The position numbers were made by a program, and so were the translations under genes. Shown one piece after another: positions 21,299 to 31,422 of a stretch of 54,350 nucleotides of DNA. Source of the stretch: an uncultured Bacteroidota bacterium (GTDB lineage: Bacteria > Bacteroidota > Bacteroidia > Flavobacteriales > Flavobacteriaceae); contig CABZKA010000011.1 of NCBI GenBank assembly GCA_902526165.1, positions 1-54,350 on the forward strand, written 5' to 3'. Numbering within the stretch: position 1 is the stretch's first letter; every line of letters starts with the position of its first letter. The notes below the pieces were generated by a model that was not told the DNA's origin, did not search any database, and worked only from the letters and a program-made list of their open reading frames with translations.

Positions 21299-22507
21299 AT
21301 GACATTTAAATTAAAATTAAGCCTGATATTAATCATTTTGATGTCGTGCTCCAATGATGTTGATAGCATTTCTAGTTGTGAGGCAATTAATTATGTGAAC
21401 AAACCCTCTATAGATTGGTTTCAATCTTATGGGGGAAGTGGTGAAGAATCTCATGGACATTATATTCTCTCCACTAGTGATGGAGGTTTTATTCAAATAG
21501 GTGAAACAGGTTCTTTACCAAATAATGCTAAAATGCTTGTGGTTAAGGTTGACCGAAATGGTCAATTAGTTTGGAAAAAAGAATATACTGATGAAGGTCA
21601 TAATTTTGGAAATTCAATACTTGAAATTAAAGATGGTTATTTATTGTGTGGGGTAAAAAATGATGATAGTTTTTTAGTTAAGGTAAAAAAAGAAAATGGA
21701 GATATTTTGTTCTCTAAAACTTTTGAAAATGGTGGAAGTGATGCTTTTGAGCACTTACTTTTAGTAAATAATCAAATTTTTGCAGTTGGTTACACCAATT
21801 CTGAAGATAAATACAATAACTTTTATTCTGAGGGTGAATCAAGCTTGCACATATTAGATTTAAATGGAACTATTATTAAAAATATTGATATCAAGAGTTA
21901 CATGTCACATGCTTACAGAATTAAGTCTATCAATAATGATATTTATATTTCAGGCCTTACAAATGGTGCTGAAGATTATGCTCTAATTAAAATGAATCCG
22001 TCAGGTGAAGTAATCTGGTCCAATGTTTACGGTGGATCAGATTCTGATCATTGCTTTGCAATGGATGTAAATGATAAAAATGAAGTTTTTTTAAGTGGTC
22101 ATACGACATCACAAACTGCAAATTGGGATACTTACACCATGAAGATTGATTCTAATGGAAATAAGTTATGGGAAGTAAAAAAAGGCAATCCTAGAGGATT
22201 CGATGAAAAATTCATTCACGATGAAGTTTGGGGGGTCACATCTACTAATGATGGCGGGTGTATAATTACTGCTGGCACAGGGGATGAGTATGATGAATAT
22301 TCTGCTACTTGTGATAATTCATCTGAATTTTCTGATCAATGGAAAGTCTATTCTATTAAGTTTTCATCTGATGGTTCAATAGAGTGGGAAGGAGTTTATG
22401 GAATTGATGGTGAAGATTGGGCAGGTGAGGATATCGATTTTTCTTTAGATGGCAAACCTATTATAGCAGTTGATAATGGTGAATTCGGATTTCTAAAATT
22501 AAAATAA
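21299..22507 (+). CDS. Lipoprotein of beta-propeller-like repeats, function unknown
   Basis: ATG 21299 opens a lipoprotein signal with lipobox LMSCS (Cys17). The rest, about 385 residues, is a series of loosely repeated blocks of 40-60 residues with the pattern DGGFIQIGET ... VVKVDRNGQLVWKKEY, and again IKMNPSGEVIWSNVYGGSDSD and IKFSSDGSIEWEGVYG. The alternation of Gly-rich turns and hydrophobic strands points to a beta-propeller. Similar repeat proteins are common in Flavobacteria as surface or secreted proteins of unknown role. No type IX secretion C-terminal domain is visible. I do not recognise a specific function. Confidence 0.75.
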   Translation: MTFKLKLSLILIILMSCSNDVDSISSCEAINYVNKPSIDWFQSYGGSGEESHGHYILSTSDGGFIQIGETGSLPNNAKMLVVKVDRNGQLVWKKEYTDEGHNFGNSILEIKDGYLLCGVKNDDSFLVKVKKENGDILFSKTFENGGSDAFEHLLLVNNQIFAVGYTNSEDKYNNFYSEGESSLHILDLNGTIIKNIDIKSYMSHAYRIKSINNDIYISGLTNGAEDYALIKMNPSGEVIWSNVYGGSDSDHCFAMDVNDKNEVFLSGHTTSQTANWDTYTMKIDSNGNKLWEVKKGNPRGFDEKFIHDEVWGVTSTNDGGCIITAGTGDEYDEYSATCDNSSEFSDQWKVYSIKFSSDGSIEWEGVYGIDGEDWAGEDIDFSLDGKPIIAVDNGEFGFLKLK

Positions 22508-22531
22508 AAAAAGCCCTTAAAAGGGCTTTTT
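22508..22531. terminator. Bidirectional terminator between convergent genes
   Basis: AAAAAGCCCTT (22508-22518) pairs perfectly with AAGGGCTTTTT (22521-22531), directly after the stop of the + strand lipoprotein gene and 19 bp before the stop of the minus-strand gene. A and T runs on both sides allow use in either direction. Confidence 0.85.
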
Positions 22532-22550
22532 CATACAGTTATTTTAATAT

Positions 22551-23237
22551 TTATAAGTCAGCCAACCTTACCATCATGTAAGAGTTTACAACTTTTCTAA
22601 CGCCACTGACTTTTTTAGAGTATTCTGCAAATTCAGGACTGTTATACATATCTTTTGTTCTTTTTAACGCTGACTCTAAATCAGGTGCACCAACCCACAC
22701 AAAATGAGAGAAACCATCATTTTTTCCGCTTATTGGATATCCAAGACCGTATGAGTTTTCTTCATACCCTTGAGTTACAGCCATTTCCTGAGAAAAAGAA
22801 GCAAATTCTTTCGCATACTTGCTTGGATCTGAAACTTCCATTTCCCAAATCATAAATACTTGATCAGGTGTCCAGTCATTTTTAAACCACGCAGGTGTAT
22901 TTAAAGCAGTTTTAACAGGTGTAATATACTTGTTAAGTTTTTCTCCAAAAACTTGAGCTACTGGAGATGCAAACCAGGACAATGACCAATTCGCAAAAGA
23001 TGCTTCATCAGGAAAACAAAATTGAACTACATGAGTTGCTTCAGTATTTCCGTTGAATTGATAAGCAAACAGGGATTTTGTTCCATTGATATTTTTTGCC
23101 CATTCAGTCTCCATCATGCCTTTTAGAGCTGAAACAACCATTTCTGGCTCATCAGTTTTAAAATCAAAAAAAGCACAATATTGCGAAAATGAAAAAGACG
23201 AAAAAAAGATTGTAAAAAGTAAAATTATTTTTTTCAT
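22551..23237 (-). CDS. Secreted protein, possible duplicated alpha/beta-barrel (NIPSNAP-like) domain
   Basis: A signal peptide (about residues 1-18, SFSFSQ) precedes 210 residues that seem to form two similar halves, roughly 20-115 and 125-228. Each half has a strand, a helix with an aligned ALKGMMETEW or ALKRTKDMYN type segment, and a strand with THVVQFCF or SHFVWVGAP. This layout recalls dimeric ferredoxin-like alpha/beta barrels (NIPSNAP/antibiotic-monooxygenase type), but the similarity is by eye and no catalytic residue is identifiable. It is a single gene, convergent with its left neighbour and divergent from the sulfatase on its right. Confidence 0.65.
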   Translation of the reverse strand: MKKIILLFTIFFSSFSFSQYCAFFDFKTDEPEMVVSALKGMMETEWAKNINGTKSLFAYQFNGNTEATHVVQFCFPDEASFANWSLSWFASPVAQVFGEKLNKYITPVKTALNTPAWFKNDWTPDQVFMIWEMEVSDPSKYAKEFASFSQEMAVTQGYEENSYGLGYPISGKNDGFSHFVWVGAPDLESALKRTKDMYNSPEFAEYSKKVSGVRKVVNSYMMVRLADL

Positions 23238-23304
23238 ATTTTTAAAATTAAGATGTTAAATTTAAGAATATTTGCCATTTAACCAACCGATGTTTTTAAT
23301 TTAA

Positions 23305-24642
23305 ATGATAAAAAGGAATACACTAATAAAACCCTTTATAATCTTTTTGATTTTTATTTGTATTGGTTGTAAGCAATTTCATAATGAAATAAGAAAACCT
23401 AATGTAATATTGATCATGGCAGATGATATTGGTTATGAAGGATTGAGTATTAATGGGAGTTTGTCTTACAATACCCCGAACCTAGATGCATTGGCCTCAA
23501 ATGGTGTAAATTTTACAAATGCAATCGCAAATCCCCTCTGTACACCATCCAGAGTAAAAATAATGACTGGAAAACATAACTACAGAAACTACGATTATTT
23601 TACTCATCTTAATTCTAGTGAAAAGACATTTGGAAATTTATTTAAGGACAATGGTTATCAAACAGCGATTGTAGGAAAATGGCAATTGAATGGTTTAAAA
23701 ATTAAAGAAATTGATAAAAAAATAAAGGAAGACAACACTAGACCCTACAGATTTGGTTTTGATGAATATTGTTTGTGGCAATTAACAAAAACAAAAGAAT
23801 TTGGTGAAAGATTTGCAAATCCGTTAATTGAGCAAAACGGAAAATTTTTAGATCGTGATAAAGATTCGTATGGTCCTGACATAGTATCAGATTACGTATT
23901 AGATTTCATACAACGAAATAAAGAAAAACCATTTTTTCTATATTACCCGATGCTTTTGGTTCATGATCCATTTGTTCCTACACCAGATTCAAAGGAATGG
24001 AATAATCAAAATTTTAGATATAAAAAGAACAATATTTTCTTTAAAGATATGGTGGAATATATGGATAAAATAATTGGTAAAATAGTTCAAGAATTAAAAA
24101 CTCAGGGAATAGAGGATAACACATTAATAATGTTTATTGGAGATAATGGAAGCAATAGAAACTTAGTAACCAAAACTGTATTTGGTGATATCAAAGGAGC
24201 AAAAGGAAATACTATAACACATGGTGTACATGTTCCGATGATCGCTAGTTGGCCTTCTAAAATTAAGAAACCAATTATTTATGATGGTGTTGTTGATTTG
24301 ACTGATTTCTATGCTACATTTTCTGATATTTTAAATGTTTCAAATGATTCGGATGGCAAAAGCTTAACGCATATTTTTTATGGGAATAACAAAAATATAC
24401 GTGAAACGGTAACAATTTACTATGACCCTAGGTGGTCAATTAATGTTGACAGGTACAGAAATATTTTTAGCCAGGATAAAAGGTATAAGTTGTATAAAAA
24501 TGGAGAATTTTTTGATATGGAAAATGATATTTTAGAGGAAAATCCATTAAAAGAAAAAGATCTTGATGAGAATGAAAAATTAATTAAAGAAAAATTGTCT
24601 AAAGAAGTTTCAAAATTCCCATCATTACCAATTTTAAATTAA
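23305..24642 (+). CDS. S1-family sulfatase, lipoprotein
   Basis: The fourth sulfatase has motif CTPSR with Cys79 in NPLCTPSRVKIMTGK, metal-binding MADDIGYEGLSING (38-51), and the second active-site block MFIGDNGSNRN. The lipobox is CIGC (Cys22). Its 445 residues are slightly short, and the usual GKWHLG motif is altered to GKWQLNG, so a metal- or sulfate-contacting His is replaced by Gln; activity may be changed. It stands alone and ends 15 bp before the tmRNA 3' end, pointing toward it. Confidence 0.9.
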   Translation: MIKRNTLIKPFIIFLIFICIGCKQFHNEIRKPNVILIMADDIGYEGLSINGSLSYNTPNLDALASNGVNFTNAIANPLCTPSRVKIMTGKHNYRNYDYFTHLNSSEKTFGNLFKDNGYQTAIVGKWQLNGLKIKEIDKKIKEDNTRPYRFGFDEYCLWQLTKTKEFGERFANPLIEQNGKFLDRDKDSYGPDIVSDYVLDFIQRNKEKPFFLYYPMLLVHDPFVPTPDSKEWNNQNFRYKKNNIFFKDMVEYMDKIIGKIVQELKTQGIEDNTLIMFIGDNGSNRNLVTKTVFGDIKGAKGNTITHGVHVPMIASWPSKIKKPIIYDGVVDLTDFYATFSDILNVSNDSDGKSLTHIFYGNNKNIRETVTIYYDPRWSINVDRYRNIFSQDKRYKLYKNGEFFDMENDILEENPLKEKDLDENEKLIKEKLSKEVSKFPSLPILN

Positions 24643-24657
24643 TATTCATAGTTTAAA

Positions 24658-25052
24658 TGGTGGAGCCGGAGGGATTCGAACCCTCGTCCAAACGACTGAA
24701 ACATCAGCTTTCTACAAACTTAGTTTTCATTTAATTTTCGATGATGATCTTGCTGAAAACTACACAATCAACACTTAGCTTCTAAAGTTTCAAACAATCA
24801 TTGAAGCAATGATTATTCTATGTTAACTGTATGGTGCCTCATTAAAAGTTATTGCTAACAAAAACAACTTTGAGACATCTCGCTTTCCTGCCTTGCAGGA
24901 CTAGGCTTAGACTTACTATAATTCAGTCTTTAAGCAGCAAGAGCGTATTTATTTTCGCCATTTAAAGTTTTTAGCTGATATTAACGAGCTATAACTAATC
25001 GCTCGGTTTGCTTACTAACACTACTAGATCGCTGTCAAATCCAGTCGGCCCC
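24658..25052 (-). ncRNA. ssrA: Transfer-messenger RNA (tmRNA)
   Basis: tmRNA rescues stalled ribosomes and tags the nascent peptide. The 5' end GGGGCCG (from 25052) pairs over 7 bp with the 3' CGGCUCC, followed by ACCA with the CCA encoded at 24660-24658. The T arm with GUUCGAAUCCC and the 5' GGAUUUGACA block are diagnostic. The tag frame reads GENKYALAA and a TAA stop, on bases 24959-24930. Length is about 395 nt, a one-piece tmRNA. A TATTTTTG element lies just upstream. The 3' end faces the accessory region. Confidence 0.96.
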
Positions 25053-25079
25053 ATAATTTCAATGATCAAAATTGGAGAG

Positions 25080-25087
25080 CAAAAATA
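25080..25087 (-). promoter_or_regulatory. Possible -7 element of ssrA
   Basis: On the minus strand this reads TATTTTTG, an exact TAnnTTTG match, 28 bases before the mature 5' end of tmRNA, leaving room for a short leader trimmed by RNase P. A -33 TTG at 19-20 bases is not seen. Confidence 0.35.
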
Positions 25088-25097
25088 TAAAAACTTA

Positions 25098-25892
25098 TTA
25101 AATAGAAGATTTTATTTTTACAAGTTTGGATATAAGTTCATCCATATCTTCAATTGGGAGCATATTTTTTCCATCACTTTTTGCTGATTTAGGATCAAGG
25201 TGCGTCTCTATAAAAATACCATCAGCACCAGCTACAATCCCTGCTTTTGCAATAGTTTCAATAAGTTCAGGTTCTCCACCTGTCAAACCAGAATCTTGAT
25301 TTGGCTTTTGTAATGAGTGGGTAATATCCAAAATAACAGGTGCGTAAACTTTCATTTTAGGAATGTTTCTAAAATCAACAACTAGATCTTGATATCCGAA
25401 CATATTCCCTCTTTCAGTAATTAAAACATTATTATTTCCAGATTTTAAAACTTTATTAGCTGCAAACCCCATGCTTTTAGAATCCATAAATTGTCCTTTC
25501 TTGATATTTATAATTTTACCACTTTTCGCTGCTGCAACTAACAAGTCAGTTTGTCTAGCTAAAAAAGCAGGAATTTGAATAATGTCTACGTGTTCTTTGG
25601 CCATTTCAATATGACTAACTTCATGAACATCTGTAGTTACTGGAATTTTTAATTCATTTCTAATTTTGGAAAGAATTTTTAAAGCTTTTAAATCTCCTAT
25701 GCCTGTAAAACTATCTATTTTACTTCTATTTGCTTTTTTGAAACTTCCTTTAAATACGTATTGTATATTATGTTTTTTTGCTATTTCATGACATTTTTCA
25801 GCAATTTTGAATGATATTTCCTCACCTTCAATTGCGCATGGACCAGCAATTAGCAAGAACGGGCTTTCTTTTTGAAGTAATTCTATTAGCAT
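25098..25892 (-). CDS. kdsA: 2-dehydro-3-deoxyphosphooctonate aldolase (KDO-8-phosphate synthase)
   Basis: KdsA joins arabinose-5-phosphate and phosphoenolpyruvate to make KDO-8-phosphate for lipopolysaccharide. The signatures are LIAGPCAIE near the N-terminus, KGSFKKANRS for PEP binding, DIIQIPAFLARQTDL, and the C-terminal IETHLDPKSAKSDG. The size, about 264 residues, is typical. ATG 25892 is chosen; a GTG two codons upstream (25898) is equally possible. It begins 20 bp after ftsE ends, in the same direction, so the two may be co-transcribed. Confidence 0.96.
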   Translation of the reverse strand: MLIELLQKESPFLLIAGPCAIEGEEISFKIAEKCHEIAKKHNIQYVFKGSFKKANRSKIDSFTGIGDLKALKILSKIRNELKIPVTTDVHEVSHIEMAKEHVDIIQIPAFLARQTDLLVAAAKSGKIINIKKGQFMDSKSMGFAANKVLKSGNNNVLITERGNMFGYQDLVVDFRNIPKMKVYAPVILDITHSLQKPNQDSGLTGGEPELIETIAKAGIVAGADGIFIETHLDPKSAKSDGKNMLPIEDMDELISKLVKIKSSI

Positions 25893-25912
25893 TTTCACTT
25901 TTGCAAATGTAA

Positions 25913-26599
25913 TTAAATAATGGACTTGCTTTTTAGCTGAAACAATCTATTGTTTTCAATTCTTAGTGTTGTTTTTGGAAACTTATTAATGGTATTATAA
26001 TCGTGAGTTGCCATCAAAATTGCACTCCCTTGGTTGTGAATATCACTTAATAAGTTCATTATTTCAGTACTTGTTTGTGGGTCAAGATTCCCAGTTGGCT
26101 CATCAGCCAATATTAATTCGGGTTTATTTAGCAATGCTCTTGCTATTGCTATTCTCTGTTGTTCGCCGCCTGAGAGTTGGTAAGGTATTCTATTTATACA
26201 ATCTTTCATGCCAACTCTTTCAAGTACTTCATTGATCCTATCATTAATCAATTCTTTTTTTTTCCAGTCAGTTGCCCTAAGTACAAATTCTAAATTTTTT
26301 GCAACAGATCTATCAGGAAGCAACTTGAAGTCTTGAAAAATCATTCCAATTTTTCTTCTTAGTAGTGGAATTTTTTCGCCTTGAATTTTAGCTAGATCAT
26401 CATTTAGCACTATACAGTTCCCTGACTTTATTTTTATATCAGAGTAAATAGACCTCAATATGCTGCTTTTACCACTACCAGTCTTTCCAATTAAGTAGAT
26501 AAAATCATCTTGTAGGATTTCAAAACTTAAATTTTCAAGTATTTTAGTTTCATTAATTTCAATAAAAGCATTTTCAAAAACAACTAACTTTTTTTTCAT
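25913..26599 (-). CDS. ftsE: Cell-division ABC transporter ATP-binding protein FtsE
   Basis: FtsE works with the membrane protein FtsX to activate peptidoglycan hydrolases at the division site. The 228-residue ATPase shows Walker [10 protein letters not shown] (38-46), Q-loop Gln89 in [16 protein letters not shown] signature LSGGEQQ (142-148), Walker B LILADE (162-167) and the EPTGNLDP block, with the switch His in MATHD. The FKLLPDRSV segment is typical of FtsE. No ftsX is adjacent, which is usual for Flavobacteria as far as I recall; a LolD-type transporter is the main alternative. Confidence 0.88.
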   Translation of the reverse strand: MKKKLVVFENAFIEINETKILENLSFEILQDDFIYLIGKTGSGKSSILRSIYSDIKIKSGNCIVLNDDLAKIQGEKIPLLRRKIGMIFQDFKLLPDRSVAKNLEFVLRATDWKKKELINDRINEVLERVGMKDCINRIPYQLSGGEQQRIAIARALLNKPELILADEPTGNLDPQTSTEIMNLLSDIHNQGSAILMATHDYNTINKFPKTTLRIENNRLFQLKSKSII

Positions 26600-26705
26600 T
26601 TTGCTCTGTAAAGTTATTAAATCATTGATTCTTTAAAAATACTAATTAGTCAGAATTAATTAATTTTATTCAAATTTATTAATCATCTTTGCCAAAAAAT
26701 TCAAG

Positions 26706-28379
26706 ATGTGTGGGATTGTCTGTGCTTTAAATATCAATGAGAACCCTGAGCTTCTAAGGCCTCAGCTTTTAGAAATGTCGAAAAAATTAAGACACCGTGG
26801 TCCGGATTGGAGTGGTATATTCAGTGATAAAAATGCTGTTTTAGCCCATGAAAGACTAGCGATTGTAGACCCAAAGTCTGGTCAACAGCCACTTTACAGT
26901 AAAGATGGTAGGTATGTGTTGGCTGCCAACGGAGAGATTTACAATCACTTAGAATTAAGAGAAAAATATGCTAAAAATCACGATTTCCTAACCAATTCTG
27001 ATTGTGAAATTATAATAGCTCTTTACAATCTAAAAGGAAAAGATTTTTTGAATGATTTAAATGGAATTTTCGCTTTTGTTCTTTATGATTCATTTGAAAA
27101 TAAATTTTTGGTGGCAAGAGATCATGTAGGTATTATTCCACTTTACGTTGGATGGGATAAAAATGACACCATGTATGTCTCCTCTGAGCTAAAAGCCCTT
27201 GAGGGTAAATGTCAAAAAATTGAAATTTTTCCCCCAGGAAGTCTTTACCACAGTGATGACAAAGATTATGTCAAATGGTACAGTAAATCTTGGGTGAATT
27301 TTGAAACAGTTAAAAATAATAAAACAAAAATTGAACTTTTAAAGAAATCATTAGAGGATGCTGTTCACAGACAACTAATGAGTGATGTACCCTATGGAGT
27401 GTTGCTCTCAGGTGGATTAGATTCATCAATAACATCTGCACTTGCAAAAAAGTTTTCTGCCAAGAGAATTGAATCTGATGACAAAGACGATGCTTGGTAT
27501 CCACAATTGCACTCATTTTCTGTTGGCCTAGCAGGATCACCTGATTTAGAAGCCGCAAAAATTGTTGCTCAACACATAGGCTCTATTCATCATGAAATTA
27601 ATTTTACGATACAAGAAGGTCTGGATGCTTTAAGAGATGTTATATATCATATTGAAACTTATGATGTGACAACTGTTCGAGCGTCAACTCCAATGTATTT
27701 GATGGCTAGGGTCATAAAGTCTATGGGAATAAAAATGGTTTTATCTGGTGAAGGTGCAGATGAAATTTTTGGGGGTTATTTATACTTTCATAAGGCTCCT
27801 AATCCACAAGAATTTCACAATGAAACTGTTAGAAAAATTGAAAAACTTTACCAGTATGATTGTTTAAGGGCAAACAAATCACTTGCGGCCTGGGGTATTG
27901 AGGGTAGAGTTCCCTTTTTAGACAAAGAGTTTATGGATGTTGCAATGAATATTAATCCTAAAGATAAAATGATCAACAAAGAAAGAATGGAAAAGTGGGT
28001 TTTAAGGAAAGCTTTCGAAAATTATTTACCAAAACAAGTAGCTTGGAGACAAAAGGAGCAATTCAGCGATGGTGTTGGTTATTCATGGATTGATAGTTTA
28101 AAAGAGTTGGTTGAAAATGAAGTTTCTGATTATGATTTTCAAAATGCCAATAAAAGATTTCCTTTCCAAACACCTATGAGCAAAGAAGAATATTACTACA
28201 GATCAATTTTTGAAGATCATTTTCCCTCTGAAACAGCCTCCCAAACAGTTCCTTCAGTACCTTCGGTTGCCTGCAGTAGTCCAATAGCTTTAAAGTGGGA
28301 TGAATCATTTCAAAAATTAAATGATCCATCTGGACGAGCGGTACAAAATATTCACAAGGATTCTTATTTAAAAATTTAA
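26706..28379 (+). CDS. asnB: Asparagine synthetase B (glutamine-hydrolysing)
   Basis: It makes asparagine from aspartate, glutamine and ATP. Cys2 (MCGIV) is the glutaminase nucleophile once Met is removed, followed by RHRGPDWSG and the GATase block NGEIYNH. The synthetase domain carries the PP-motif SGGLDSS (235-241) and the GEGADEIFGGY loop. Length, 557 residues, matches the bacterial AsnB of 554 or so. The gene diverges from ftsE. A CATCTTTG box at 26684-26691, one base off the -7 consensus, may be its promoter. Confidence 0.96.
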   Translation: MCGIVCALNINENPELLRPQLLEMSKKLRHRGPDWSGIFSDKNAVLAHERLAIVDPKSGQQPLYSKDGRYVLAANGEIYNHLELREKYAKNHDFLTNSDCEIIIALYNLKGKDFLNDLNGIFAFVLYDSFENKFLVARDHVGIIPLYVGWDKNDTMYVSSELKALEGKCQKIEIFPPGSLYHSDDKDYVKWYSKSWVNFETVKNNKTKIELLKKSLEDAVHRQLMSDVPYGVLLSGGLDSSITSALAKKFSAKRIESDDKDDAWYPQLHSFSVGLAGSPDLEAAKIVAQHIGSIHHEINFTIQEGLDALRDVIYHIETYDVTTVRASTPMYLMARVIKSMGIKMVLSGEGADEIFGGYLYFHKAPNPQEFHNETVRKIEKLYQYDCLRANKSLAAWGIEGRVPFLDKEFMDVAMNINPKDKMINKERMEKWVLRKAFENYLPKQVAWRQKEQFSDGVGYSWIDSLKELVENEVSDYDFQNANKRFPFQTPMSKEEYYYRSIFEDHFPSETASQTVPSVPSVACSSPIALKWDESFQKLNDPSGRAVQNIHKDSYLKI

Positions 28380-28382
28380 TAA

Positions 28383-30413
<2,031 letters not shown>

Positions 30414-30416
30414 AAA

Positions 30417-31349
30417 ATGAAAGTAAGTGTAATAGGTGCTGGAAATGTTGGTGCAACTGCTGCAGATGTCATGGCCTCTAGATCGATTTGTAGTGAAATT
30501 GTTTTGCTTGATATTAAAGAAGGCTTTGCAGAAGGAAAAGCATTAGATATAATGCAAACTTCAACTACAAGAGGTTTTGATACAATTATTAAAGGCACGA
30601 CAGATGATTATTCAAAAACAAAAAACAGTGATGTTGTTGTGATTACATCTGGAATTCCCAGAAAACCAGGTATGAGCAGATCTGAATTAATTGGTATTAA
30701 TGCTAAAATAGTTAAAACTGTAACATCAAATATTTTAGAACACTCTAAAAACCCAGTAATTGTTGTTGTATCTAATCCAATGGATACTATGACTTATCTG
30801 ACAATTAAAACTAGTGGTTTAGACAAAAGACGAATCATTGGAATGGGAGGTGCTCTTGATAGTTCAAGATTTAAGACATATATTTCAAAGGCTTTGAATA
30901 AACCTGCAAATGATATTCATGGAATGGTCATAGGTGGACATGGAGACAAAACTATGATACCATTAAGTAGGTTTGCTAGTTATAATGGTTTACCAATTAC
31001 TAATTTTTTAAATGCCAATGAGATCGAAAGCGTTGTGTCTTCAACAATGGTTGGTGGGGCCACTCTCACAAAACTTTTAGGTACTTCAGCTTGGTATGCC
31101 CCCGGCGCAGCAATTTCTTATCTTGTAGAATCTGTCTTAAATGATTCAAAAAGGATTATACCGTGTTCTGTATTTTTGGAAGGTGAATATGGACAATCAG
31201 ACTTATGTATTGGTGTTCCCTGTACCATAGGTAAAAACGGTATTGAAGAAATTTTAGATTTAAAATTGAATGATGAAGAAAAACTTAAATTTAAAAATAG
31301 TGCTGATTCCGTTAGGGCAATGAACGAAAGTCTTCAAGAAAATTTATAA
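30417..31349 (+). CDS. mdh: Malate dehydrogenase
   Basis: It interconverts malate and oxaloacetate with NAD in the citric acid cycle. GAGNVG (7-12) is the NAD-binding turn, and Asp32 at the second strand end favours NAD over NADP. IPRKPGMSRSEL (80-91) holds the substrate arginines and the active-site His175 is in IGGHGDKTM. At 310 residues it is the LDH-like MDH type found in Bacteroidota. It starts 3 bp after gyrB and is very probably co-transcribed with it. Confidence 0.96.
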   Translation: MKVSVIGAGNVGATAADVMASRSICSEIVLLDIKEGFAEGKALDIMQTSTTRGFDTIIKGTTDDYSKTKNSDVVVITSGIPRKPGMSRSELIGINAKIVKTVTSNILEHSKNPVIVVVSNPMDTMTYLTIKTSGLDKRRIIGMGGALDSSRFKTYISKALNKPANDIHGMVIGGHGDKTMIPLSRFASYNGLPITNFLNANEIESVVSSTMVGGATLTKLLGTSAWYAPGAAISYLVESVLNDSKRIIPCSVFLEGEYGQSDLCIGVPCTIGKNGIEEILDLKLNDEEKLKFKNSADSVRAMNESLQENL

Positions 31350-31370
31350 AAAATTTATCATACATCAAAT

Positions 31371-31402
31371 TTTGTTTTCTGAGTTACTAAATCATATATT
31401 TG
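31371..31402 (+). promoter_or_regulatory. Promoter of secDF
   Basis: TTTG (31371-31374), a 20-base spacer and TATATTTG (31395-31402) match the Bacteroidota sigma-A promoter fully. Transcription should begin near 31409, giving a leader of roughly 13 bases before ATG 31423. Confidence 0.6.
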
Positions 31403-31422
31403 GCACCGCAAATTAAAAAATT

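Noticed and set aside
24658-24700. tRNA gene ending in CCA
   Set aside because: The T arm and acceptor belong to the tRNA-like end of tmRNA; no anticodon arm follows.
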